NCBI GenBank assembly: GCA_963797185.1
Contig: CAWCON010000001.1
Coordinates: 415,077-479,076, forward strand
Source: CAWCON01 sp963797185
Lineage (GTDB): Bacteria > Patescibacteriota > Saccharimonadia > Saccharimonadales > UBA4665
Reading direction: 5' to 3'
Length of the DNA stretch: 64,000 bases
Part shown: positions 56,814 through 64,000 of the stretch, one piece after another
Layout: every line of letters starts with the position of its first letter
Numbering within the stretch: the stretch's first letter is position 1
The notes under the pieces: generated by a model
The model's input: the letters and a program-made list of their open reading frames with translations, nothing else
Database searches by the model: none
Told to the model about the DNA's origin: nothing
Made by a program: the position numbers and the translations under genes

Positions 56814-59395
56814 TCTTTGAAAAATTGCTTCAAAGCTGGTAAATCTCGTTTTCGCCAATTGCTTTGCCACTCAATGATTTCGATACCTTGAGCGACGGAC
56901 CGTTTAATAGAGGGGCGCATATGGGCAGTAAAGAATTTCTTATAGATAGGCAATAACTTTGCGTCAGTAAAAGCCCGAGCAGCATATACTGGAAATAGAT
57001 AAAAGCTTAAATCGGCACTCAGATTTTCTTCTAACCATTCCCAGTGCTCAACCATCCATTTCCATGTTTCTGCTTTTGCGAATCTGTTAGAGAAGCTGTA
57101 GCCTACCCAGTAGGCAACATCTTGCATTCTAACCGCATCTGAAATGATTAACTCTAGAGAGCGTTTAATGAGTGGAAGCTGTCGGAAACCGGTAAGAGCA
57201 GCGCAAAGAGTTATTTTCTCTTCACTATTTGTACTAGTGGTATACAAATTTAAGAGTTTATCAAAGGTCTTATGATCCCCCTCTCGGGCAGCTGTGCTAT
57301 AAATAACACCACGCAGATTTGGGTCGACGTCTTCCGACTTTTTCAATTGGGAGAATCGTTTTAATGCTTCTTCGACCACGCTCTTCTCGTTTGATACGGA
57401 GGCAATACTTAATATTACGGGGCGCAAAAGAGTATCAAAATGTGTTTCATGATTATTTTTTGCTTCCCAGCCTAGCCTTGTCAGCTGTTTTGCGATTAGC
57501 TGGCGTCCGAAAGGTTTCATTGCTTCCCGAAGCTCTTCATCATCCATAACCGATCGGATTGCCATAAGTCCCCCTGCCATGACGTCCCATATAAAAGCGT
57601 TCTCCTCTTCGTCATTATCTTTAATTAGTGAAAGAAAGTTGAGACTACTCCCAAAATTAGCTTTGGCGACCTCAAGACTGTCAGTTAAGATTCTGAGCTG
57701 GCCTTCAATTGGTACCGTCTTGTCTTTAAAATTATCAATAACATGACTCCAAAGTTCTGGGTCGTCGTAATGAGTTCGGTAAAAACCTGCCCCATTTGTA
57801 TTAAGCAAGAGTGGTTGTTGAGAGTTTTTAGTAGTATATATCTCACTTTTCTTTGTCAGTATTGTATCTGGTAAACTCTTACTGGCCAAAAGCGGAACTG
57901 ACCAGAGTGTGCTAGTATCGTTAACTTTGGACTTGCTATCAACTTTTGGTCGAGTATATGAAAAACGTTCCTGACTAATGTGTAAATTATTATGGGTAGT
58001 ATCGGGTTTCAGACTAATTAACGGAAACCCAGGACAACTGGTCCAGGTATGCATAAACTGACGAACAGGTTTTTTTGAAACATCTTCGAGGGCCTTCCAT
58101 AAGTCAACGGTGTCGGTGTTGCTATAGGCGTGTTGCTTGAGGTAGTGACGTAGTCCATCTCGAAAGACCTCAGCTCCCAAATAATTATGGAGCATGTGGA
58201 TGATACTACTACCTTTGCTGTAACTAATAATATCGAAAATTGAGCTGATTTCTTCAGGATGATGGATAGGGACTTCTATAGGATGAGTGTTCTCTAGGGC
58301 ATCAAGTGATAAGGCACGTTCTTGTTCATCAACAATAAATTGAGTCCACAACTCCCATTCTGGGAAGCAAGCATTCACGGCTAAATATTCAATCCAACTC
58401 GCAAAGCCTTCATTGAGCCAAAGATCGGTCCACCAACGCATGGTTACTAAATTGCCAAACCATTGATGAGCAAGTTCATGAGCGACCACCATTGCTACAA
58501 ATTGTTTGACAGGCAAGCTTGTATTAGATGGGTCGACCAACAGGGTTTGCTCTCTAAAAGTAATACACCCCCAGTTTTCCATAGCTCCAGACGCGAAATC
58601 GGGGAGAGCAACGAGATCACACTTAGCGAGTGGGTAAGGAATGGCAAAATAAGTATCGAAGAATTCAAGACATTTAACGGCAACTTCAAGAGCAAATTTG
58701 GTATGCGGGGTGTTCTCTGGAGTGGCATAAGTACGAACTTTGACACCTGTTGTGGTAGTAGCCTCAAGACAAGTGAGTTCACCAAAAACGAAGGCCAGTA
58801 GATAGGTTGACATTTTTGGGGTGATCGCAAAAGTTGTAATGTCTCCACTTGGAGTTGTCTTTTTTAAACGGATTGGTGTATTCGAGATGGTGGTCTGATT
58901 AGGGGGTGTGTGCAAGGTAAGTTCAAAGGTGGCTTTCGCTTCTGGTTCGTCAATGCACGGAAATGCTTCACGGGCATGGTGGCTCTCAAATTGGGTGGCA
59001 ATTAATTTTTTTGGTCGGGACTTATACTCGAAATCACAAGGGTAAATACCATGCATAGGCTGTGTAATCTTGGCAGTGTAATGCAAAGTTATTGTGTAAT
59101 GGCCTGGGTACAGTAGATCTTTTGTATGAATACGGAATTCATCATATCCTCTATGGTGGTTAATGCGATCAATTGGTATTTCAACCTCAACGGTTTTCTC
59201 GTGGCGAATAATAGTTGCGGATTGAATTTTGAGTTCTTTTTGATGAAATGTTAGACGATGGCTGGGCCTTCCAATTTTTTGTCCTTTGACTATGACTGTG
59301 CCGCTTAGCCTCATTTTTTCGGGATCTATAGATAGCGCAAGCTGATAGTGCTCAGGTCTGAAGTAGTTGAACAAGCGTCTCACGGTCTTTGTCAT
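56810..59395 (-). CDS. M1 family zinc aminopeptidase
   Basis: An 861-residue gluzincin that removes N-terminal amino acids from peptides. The N-terminal saddle domain leads to the exopeptidase motif ASGAMENWGCITFRE, the zinc site VVAHELAHQWFGNLVTMRWW, and the downstream Glu in LWLNEGFASWIEY; a proton-donor Tyr follows in ISYSKGSSIIH. The large C-terminal ERAP-like alpha-solenoid is present (about 500-861). No signal peptide is seen, so it acts inside the cell, probably recycling peptides in an organism that imports amino acids. The start at 59395 is preferred because an extended -10 (TGC-TAGAAT, 59403-59411, minus strand) lies seven bases upstream. Confidence 0.95.
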   Translation of the reverse strand: MTKTVRRLFNYFRPEHYQLALSIDPEKMRLSGTVIVKGQKIGRPSHRLTFHQKELKIQSATIIRHEKTVEVEIPIDRINHHRGYDEFRIHTKDLLYPGHYTITLHYTAKITQPMHGIYPCDFEYKSRPKKLIATQFESHHAREAFPCIDEPEAKATFELTLHTPPNQTTISNTPIRLKKTTPSGDITTFAITPKMSTYLLAFVFGELTCLEATTTTGVKVRTYATPENTPHTKFALEVAVKCLEFFDTYFAIPYPLAKCDLVALPDFASGAMENWGCITFREQTLLVDPSNTSLPVKQFVAMVVAHELAHQWFGNLVTMRWWTDLWLNEGFASWIEYLAVNACFPEWELWTQFIVDEQERALSLDALENTHPIEVPIHHPEEISSIFDIISYSKGSSIIHMLHNYLGAEVFRDGLRHYLKQHAYSNTDTVDLWKALEDVSKKPVRQFMHTWTSCPGFPLISLKPDTTHNNLHISQERFSYTRPKVDSKSKVNDTSTLWSVPLLASKSLPDTILTKKSEIYTTKNSQQPLLLNTNGAGFYRTHYDDPELWSHVIDNFKDKTVPIEGQLRILTDSLEVAKANFGSSLNFLSLIKDNDEEENAFIWDVMAGGLMAIRSVMDDEELREAMKPFGRQLIAKQLTRLGWEAKNNHETHFDTLLRPVILSIASVSNEKSVVEEALKRFSQLKKSEDVDPNLRGVIYSTAAREGDHKTFDKLLNLYTTSTNSEEKITLCAALTGFRQLPLIKRSLELIISDAVRMQDVAYWVGYSFSNRFAKAETWKWMVEHWEWLEENLSADLSFYLFPVYAARAFTDAKLLPIYKKFFTAHMRPSIKRSVAQGIEIIEWQSNWRKRDLPALKQFFKD

Positions 59396-59402
59396 TGCAT
59401 TA

Positions 59403-59411
59403 ATTCTAGCA
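59403..59411 (-). promoter_or_regulatory. Extended -10 promoter of the aminopeptidase gene (leaderless)
   Basis: Minus-strand TGC followed by TAGAAT, seven bases before the ATG at 59395. It is divergent from and partly overlaps the nusA promoter region. Confidence 0.6.
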
Positions 59412-59418
59412 TGAGCTA

Positions 59419-59487
59419 TTGTCAAGACGTCCAACTATGTTTATAATCATTAACAGTGAGCCCGACCGTCTAAGGTCGGCTTTTTTC
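59419..59487 (+). promoter_or_regulatory. nusA promoter and leader with an intrinsic terminator (attenuator)
   Basis: The -35 box TTGTCA (59419-59424), 17-base spacer and -10 TATAAT (59442-59447) give transcription from about 59454. Within ten bases comes a hairpin CCGACC-GTCTAA-GGTCGG (59462-59479) followed by C and six Ts (59481-59486), a complete intrinsic terminator, then ribosome site AAAGGAG and the ATG at 59504. No plus-strand gene precedes it, so it terminates nusA's own leader. NusA stimulates such terminators, which suggests feedback. Confidence 0.75.
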
Positions 59488-59503
59488 ATGAAAGGAGCAC
59501 AGT

Positions 59504-60664
59504 ATGGATTTTGATATTAAACAACTCGGACTTGCGGTACGTACCATTGCCGAAGAGAAGAACTTACCCGAGGCAACTGTTCAAGAAGTTGTAGAGCAGG
59601 CCCTTGCTGCTGCATATCGACGTGATTATGGCGATAGAGAGCAAGAAGTACGGGTTACTATGAACCTTCATACGGGTGATGTTGATGCCTACGTTATGAA
59701 AGAGGTGGTAACTGAGGTTACTCAGCCGGCCTATGAGATTGATTTAAAAGATGCTCAAAAACTAAGCAAAACTGCAAAAATTGGTGAGACTGTTGAAGTT
59801 CATGAGAAAGTGCATAACTTTGGCCGCGTAGCTGCTCAAACAGCTAAACAAGTTATTCTGCAGAAGTTAAGAGAAGCTGAGCGGGAAATTGTTATGAGTG
59901 AGTATGAAGATAAGATCGGGACCGTTATTAATGGTCTAGTCTCTCGGGTTGAAGGCAATATTGTAAGAATTGACCTTGGCCGAGCTCAGGGCATTATGCC
60001 AAAGAGCGAACAAATCCAGAGCGAACGTTACTACCCTAGTCAACGACTCAAAGTATTCTTGAAAGATGTAGAGCGAGGTTTTCGAGGACCCCAACTTATC
60101 GTATCTAGAGGAAATGCTGAATTTATAGAATGGTTATTTAGAAGTGAAGTCCCAGAAATGGAGAATGGTGCCGTTGAGATCCGAGGGATAGCTCGTGAAG
60201 CTGGTGTTCGGAGCAAAATTGCTGTTCATTCTACCGTGCCTGGTGTTGACCCGGTCGGAACGTTTGTTGGCGGTCATGGTACGCGTGTCAATGCGGTCAT
60301 GAGCGAGATTGGTGATCAAGAAAAGATTGACATTGTTGTGTGGCACGAAGAACCGAAGACGTATATTACTAACGCCTTGAGCCCAACTAAAGTGAGTACC
60401 GTAATCATCGATGAATCGGCAAAAAAAGCTAAAGTTATTGTTCCTGAAGATCAATTGAGTATTGCTATTGGCAAAGGTGGTCAGAACGTTCGTTTAGCAA
60501 GTAAATTGACAGGCTATGAGCTTGATATTGAACCCGAAAAGCCAGCGACAGCGCCAGTGAGCGAGCCGAAAGAAGCACCCGCTCCTGTAAAAATGCCCAA
60601 ACTTAAAAAGAAAGAGCAGTTGGAGAGTTCCCTACTGGAAGCAATTGAGGAACATGGCGAATAA
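59504..60664 (+). CDS. nusA: Transcription termination/antitermination factor NusA
   Basis: Binds RNA polymerase and controls pausing, termination and antitermination. The 386 residues have the N-terminal polymerase-binding domain (VVEQALAAAYRRDYG), an S1 domain (GTVINGLVSRVEGNIVRIDLG), KH1 (VPEMENGAVEIRGIAREAGVRSKIAV to GTRVNAVMSEI) and KH2 (VPEDQLSIAIGKGGQNVRLASKLTGYEL). A Pro/Ala/Lys-rich tail follows; the C-terminal acidic repeats of E. coli NusA are absent. Start set by AAAGGAG. Its leader contains a terminator just after the transcription start, suggesting self-regulation. It is followed by clpC after 160 bases, under separate control. Confidence 0.96.
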   Translation: MDFDIKQLGLAVRTIAEEKNLPEATVQEVVEQALAAAYRRDYGDREQEVRVTMNLHTGDVDAYVMKEVVTEVTQPAYEIDLKDAQKLSKTAKIGETVEVHEKVHNFGRVAAQTAKQVILQKLREAEREIVMSEYEDKIGTVINGLVSRVEGNIVRIDLGRAQGIMPKSEQIQSERYYPSQRLKVFLKDVERGFRGPQLIVSRGNAEFIEWLFRSEVPEMENGAVEIRGIAREAGVRSKIAVHSTVPGVDPVGTFVGGHGTRVNAVMSEIGDQEKIDIVVWHEEPKTYITNALSPTKVSTVIIDESAKKAKVIVPEDQLSIAIGKGGQNVRLASKLTGYELDIEPEKPATAPVSEPKEAPAPVKMPKLKKKEQLESSLLEAIEEHGE

Positions 60665-60677
60665 GCAATCGCTTATT
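60660..60677 (+). terminator. Short inverted repeat at the nusA stop codon
   Basis: AATAAGC, loop AATC, GCTTATT: a perfect 7-bp hairpin containing the TAA stop of nusA. No T-tract follows, so it is at best a weak terminator or a 3'-end processing block. Confidence 0.35.
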
Positions 60678-60734
60678 GCTAGCAGTTAATTATCTTAGAT
60701 ATCTCAGATACAAATGGTCTGCAGAGTTAAATAG

Positions 60735-60761
60735 TTAGCACTCTTGACTAGTGAGTGCCAG
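60735..60761 (+). promoter_or_regulatory. CIRCE operator (HrcA site) over the clpC promoter
   Basis: TTAGCACTC, nine bases, GAGTGCCAG. The consensus is TTAGCACTC-N9-GAGTGCTAA, so the left arm is perfect and the right arm matches at GAGTGC plus one of the last three bases. The -35 box TTGACT (60744-60749) lies in the spacer, with a TATTAT -10 18 bases later (60768-60773). HrcA binding would block transcription, giving heat-shock control of clpC. Confidence 0.85.
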
Positions 60762-60824
60762 TAGCGTTATTATAGTAATTGAAGCGATAAAAATAGTATT
60801 CGCTAGAAGGGTAGGAAATATATT

Positions 60825-63305
60825 ATGATGCCTAATTCACCTGACTTTCAGGAATTCTTGAATCATTTAACCAATAATGCCACTGCAAGTCTAAAACATG
60901 CCGGGGCGATTGCTCGTAGTTTCGGGAGTGCCTATATCGGGACCGAACACTTACTGCTTGGTTTATTGGCACAGAACTCAAGTATGGGAGCAAAGATCCT
61001 TGAGAACGCCGGGATCACTCTTGATCGGGCTCGATTGGCGCTTAATCTGACGCCGAAAACCATTGTTATTAATAATATAGGTGATAAAGGACTGAGCGAG
61101 ACAGCTAAATTAACGTTACGAATGGCCTATGATGTTGCTCAGGATTATAACCAGGATATATGTGGTACGGAACATATTCTTTATAGTATGTTGACTCAAA
61201 AAAATGCTCGGGCAACAGTATTGCTTCGCGATATGAATGTTGATATTGACGCATTATTGGTTGAGTTGGAGCAGTTCCTAAACCGACAGCAGTTTGAAGA
61301 AGGTGATGGAATTGGTACTCGACGACGTGCTGGTCGCAAATCACATAAAACTGCACTCGATTTTTTTGGTACTAACCTTACTGATCAAGCTCGTTCTGGA
61401 AAGCTTGATCCTGTTGTTGGTCGCGAGGCCCAAATCAAACGACTCGTCACTATTCTTAATAGACGGACAAAGAATAATCCAGTATTAATTGGCGAACCAG
61501 GTGTTGGTAAAACGGCTATCGTAGAGGGTCTGGCACAGCGTATTGTCACCGAAGACGTACCAGATAGTTTGCTTGATAAAAGGATTATGACTTTGGATTT
61601 GGCTGGCATGATTGCCGGGACTAAATATCGGGGTGAGTTCGAGGAGAGGCTTAAACGGGTTTTGGCTGATCTTGAATCTGACGATAAAACGATTGTCTTT
61701 ATAGATGAACTGCACTTAATCGTGGGTGCCGGTGCAGCCGAGGGGGCAATGGATGCGGGCAATATTCTCAAGCCAGCATTGGCACGAGGTAAGATACAAG
61801 TCATTGGGGCCACAACAACCGCAGAGTATACAAAGCATATTGAAAAAGATGCTGCACTCGAACGACGATTCCAGCCAATTCAGGTTCCAGAGACAACAGT
61901 AGCTGAGACGGTAGCTATCTTAAAGGGATTAAAGAAACACTATGAGGATTTCCATGGTGTATCTGTGGCTGATGATGTATTGGAAGACATTGTTGGTCTA
62001 GCGAAACGATATATTAATGACCGGTTTATGCCTGATAAGGCAATTGATTTGCTTGATGAAACTGCAGCCGGCTTACGTGTTGATAGAGCAAAAACTCCTC
62101 CAGAAGTTCGTAAACTACAGAAAGAGCTTAAACTGCTTAATAATAATATTGATGAGGCGGTTGATGGGGAAGACTACGAGAAAGCTGCTCGCTTTAAGAC
62201 TCGAGCAAGTCAAATTAACGATGAGTTAAAGAAACTTATCGAACATCATAAGTCCAATAAACGTATCATTATGAAAAGTGAGGACGTTGCAACTGTTGTT
62301 GCACGTATTACTGGCGTACCAGTTACAAAAGTTATCCGAGCTGAGGCAAAATATCTACTCAATCTCGAGAAGAATCTAAGCCGGTATGTTATTGGTCAAC
62401 ATGAAGCTGTTGAAGCAGTGTCACGTGCTATTCGACGTAACCGTTCCGGCGTAGGAAGCGAAAACCGTCCGATTGGTTCATTTATTTTCTTGGGTCCTAC
62501 TGGTGTCGGTAAGACAGAATTAGCTCGTGTACTAGCTCGTGAATTTTTTGGCTCAACTGAAGCACTTGTAAAGATAGATATGAGTGAGTTTGGTGAACAT
62601 CATAATGTTTCTCGTTTGGTGGGGGCACCGGCAGGATATGTTGGTTATGACGATGGCGGTCAGTTGACCGACAAAATTCGTCGCCATCCATATAGCTTGG
62701 TATTGTTCGACGAGATTGAAAAGGCTCACCCCGATGTCTTCAACATGCTCTTGCAAATACTTGAGGATGGTTACCTAACTGATTCAAAAGGCCGACGTAT
62801 CGACTTTACGAACACAGTTGTGATTATGACTAGCAATATCGGTGCCGAGAAGTTACAGAGGGAAGCCAGTTTGGGATTTCGTGCTAGCAAAAGTCAGGAT
62901 CTGACTGATCTTGAGCAGTTGCACAATACCAATAAAGATAAAGTTTTAGAAGAACTTAAAAAGTCTATGAGACCTGAGTTACTTAATCGGATTGACAAGA
63001 TTATAGTCTTTAGAGCGTTAACGAAAAAGGACATATATCAAATTATTGATATTCAAGCTGATGAGTTGAGAACTCGACTTAGGAAACAAGGAATTGGTCT
63101 TGAGTTAACGGCTGCTGCTAAGCAGTACCTTCTTGAACATGGCTATGATGCTCACAATGGTGTTCGGCCGCTACGACGACTTATGCAGGATACAATTGAA
63201 GATCATATGGCAATGTTGCTACTCGACAATAACTACGAAAAAGGTGATGTATTCCAGATTGCGGCTAAACGTGATGAGTTGGTTTACGAAAAAGTGAACG
63301 AGTAA
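60825..63305 (+). CDS. clpC: ATP-dependent Clp protease ATP-binding subunit ClpC
   Basis: Hsp100 unfoldase feeding ClpP. The N-domain repeats (residues about 10-150) include [17 protein letters not shown] and [16 protein letters not shown]1 has Walker [14 protein letters not shown] and [10 protein letters not shown]; a UVR-type motif ([13 protein letters not shown]) in the middle region marks ClpC rather than ClpB, which would have a longer coiled-coil. AAA2 has [13 protein letters not shown] and [14 protein letters not shown]. 826 residues are full length; I did not find a clear ClpP-binding tripeptide but have not ruled it out. Two ATGs lie in tandem at 60825 and 60828. A CIRCE element upstream indicates HrcA control. 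Confidence 0.95.
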   Translation: MMPNSPDFQEFLNHLTNNATASLKHAGAIARSFGSAYIGTEHLLLGLLAQNSSMGAKILENAGITLDRARLALNLTPKTIVINNIGDKGLSETAKLTLRMAYDVAQDYNQDICGTEHILYSMLTQKNARATVLLRDMNVDIDALLVELEQFLNRQQFEEGDGIGTRRRAGRKSHKTALDFFGTNLTDQARSGKLDPVVGREAQIKRLVTILNRRTKNNPVLIGEPGVGKTAIVEGLAQRIVTEDVPDSLLDKRIMTLDLAGMIAGTKYRGEFEERLKRVLADLESDDKTIVFIDELHLIVGAGAAEGAMDAGNILKPALARGKIQVIGATTTAEYTKHIEKDAALERRFQPIQVPETTVAETVAILKGLKKHYEDFHGVSVADDVLEDIVGLAKRYINDRFMPDKAIDLLDETAAGLRVDRAKTPPEVRKLQKELKLLNNNIDEAVDGEDYEKAARFKTRASQINDELKKLIEHHKSNKRIIMKSEDVATVVARITGVPVTKVIRAEAKYLLNLEKNLSRYVIGQHEAVEAVSRAIRRNRSGVGSENRPIGSFIFLGPTGVGKTELARVLAREFFGSTEALVKIDMSEFGEHHNVSRLVGAPAGYVGYDDGGQLTDKIRRHPYSLVLFDEIEKAHPDVFNMLLQILEDGYLTDSKGRRIDFTNTVVIMTSNIGAEKLQREASLGFRASKSQDLTDLEQLHNTNKDKVLEELKKSMRPELLNRIDKIIVFRALTKKDIYQIIDIQADELRTRLRKQGIGLELTAAAKQYLLEHGYDAHNGVRPLRRLMQDTIEDHMAMLLLDNNYEKGDVFQIAAKRDELVYEKVNE

Positions 63306-63375
63306 ATCATTTACAATTCTCCGATATGAATACTAAAAACCAAAAACAATAGTAGTATGGTAATATACTAAAGAT

Positions 63376-63636
63376 ATGAAAAGTAATAAATCTACGAACT
63401 CCGAGCCATTTATTTTGGGGATGGTAACCGTTAATGACAAAGGACAAGTTGTTATACCGGCTGACGCAAGAGCTTCCATTGATATTAAGTCTGGAGATAA
63501 ATTGTTGGTAATGGTACATCCTAGTCATGAAGGTGTCGTTCTCGTTAAACCTGATCGACTTGAGTCACAGGCCAAACGAATGCTTGAACAACTCAGTGAA
63601 GCCAGACAGTCGTCAATGAGCAAGGGAGACGATTAA
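63376..63636 (+). CDS. AbrB/SpoVT-type DNA-binding regulator
   Basis: An 86-residue protein. The swapped-hairpin domain lies at about 15-60: GMVTVNDKGQVVIPADARASIDIKSGDKLLVM is the family's hallmark, a short beta-alpha-beta motif starting VTVNDKGQVVIP. A helical tail of about 25 residues follows. Such proteins act as transition-state or transporter regulators. TATACT (63364-63369) lies six bases before the ATG, so it is leaderless. The stop codon overlaps the ATG of the next gene (TAATG), so it is translationally coupled to an MFS exporter it probably regulates. Confidence 0.9.
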   Translation: MKSNKSTNSEPFILGMVTVNDKGQVVIPADARASIDIKSGDKLLVMVHPSHEGVVLVKPDRLESQAKRMLEQLSEARQSSMSKGDD

Positions 63637-64000
63637 TGGCAGAGACGTCTAAGAACTTGGCGCACATAGAAGAAGAACGTGAACGTACGCACGAAGAAAT
63701 TATGGTTGTTATCGTTGCTCTTATGCTGGCAATGTTGCTTGCGGCCCTCGATCAGACAATTGTTGCAACTGCACTACCTCGAATTGCTACAGAACTTCAC
63801 GGGTTAAATAAGTTAGCTTGGGTAGCAACCGCTTATCTGTTAACGAGTGCAATATCAACTCCTCTGTATGGAAAAATTAGCGATCAGTTTGGTCGCAAAA
63901 AAATCTTTATGTTTGCAATCGTTCTGTTTTTAATAGGCTCGGCTTTGTGTGGTCAATCACGAAACATGGATCAGCTAGTAGCATTTAGAGCTCTACAAGG
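63636..64000 (+). CDS. MFS transporter of the DHA2 drug-export type, N-terminal part (cut by window edge)
   Basis: The frame is open from the ATG at 63636 to the window end (about 121 residues seen). A basic N-terminal segment is followed by helix 1 carrying the family signature LAALDQTIVATALPRIATEL, then VATAYLLTSAISTPLYGKISDQFGRKKIF, which holds the conserved loop 2-3 motif GxxxDxxGRK(K). This is the EmrB/QacA pattern of 14-helix proton-linked drug exporters; the substrate is unknown. Start fixed by AAGGGAGA and overlap with the AbrB gene. Confidence 0.9.
   Translation, partial: MAETSKNLAHIEEERERTHEEIMVVIVALMLAMLLAALDQTIVATALPRIATELHGLNKLAWVATAYLLTSAISTPLYGKISDQFGRKKIFMFAIVLFLIGSALCGQSRNMDQLVAFRALQ

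Overview
The window looks like part of the chromosome of a small-genome bacterium of the candidate phyla radiation (Patescibacteria), most probably a Saccharibacteria (TM7) relative. The support is indirect. Genes are dense and short-spaced at roughly 40-45 % GC with standard stop codons, including TGA. Many proteins are compact (split transketolase, small 6-phosphogluconate dehydrogenase, fused glutaredoxin-thioredoxin reductase). The envelope looks monoderm (LPXTG protein plus sortase), with type IV pilin and pilin-ATPase genes and several small basic or membrane proteins I know only from this group. The phylum call is inference; 16S or ribosomal-protein placement would settle it.

Layout. 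0-3 kb: a zincin-like peptidase and a gnd-zwf operon (oxidative pentose phosphate). 3-5.4 kb: a surface locus of LPXTG protein, sortase and membrane glycosyltransferase. 5.3-7.2 kb: divergent DEAD-box helicase and RRM protein, both with structured leaders. 7.2-15.8 kb: mixed accessory genes (ATP-grasp ligase, pilin, flavin-type oxidase, degenerate CDP-alcohol transferase, beta-carbonic-anhydrase-like protein, ABC-F, Pif1-like helicase, stress proteins). 15.8-20.6 kb: a patchy accessory array behind a tRNA-Gln(CUG): GntR/ABC operon, M23-like protein and pilin-like protein, separated by repeats sharing the tRNA 3' end. 20.7-21.8 kb: a decayed rarA. 21.9-34.2 kb: repair genes, a GH63-like enzyme, pheST, an ABC exporter, FKBP and a thioredoxin-type redox block. 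34.4-41.1 kb: ppa and a central-carbon run gap-rpiB-rpe-tktN-tktC-fba-pfkB. 41.1-64 kb: housekeeping genes (uvrB, gatCAB, dnaE, a TrmH-type methylase, pilB, rplS, rnhB, M1 aminopeptidase, nusA, clpC) and the start of an AbrB-MFS operon.

How the genes fit together. zwf/gnd feed pentose phosphates into rpe, rpiB and the two-subunit transketolase; fba, gap and the PfkB kinase complete a sugar route built on the non-oxidative pentose phosphate pathway. No 6-phosphogluconolactonase or transaldolase is seen here. Surface and pilus genes (LPXTG/sortase, prepilins, PilB) match an episymbiotic lifestyle.

Regulation is unusually readable. About 25 genes carry a -10 box, often an extended TGnTATAnT, only 6-9 nt before the start codon and no Shine-Dalgarno, so they are probably leaderless. 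Genes inside operons and those with leaders use AAGGAG-type sites. Special sites include a CIRCE operator at clpC, an intrinsic terminator inside the nusA leader, a dyad wrapped round the glutaredoxin promoter, and a helix that would mask the helicase ribosome-binding site. No rRNA, CRISPR array, transposase or integrase was found.
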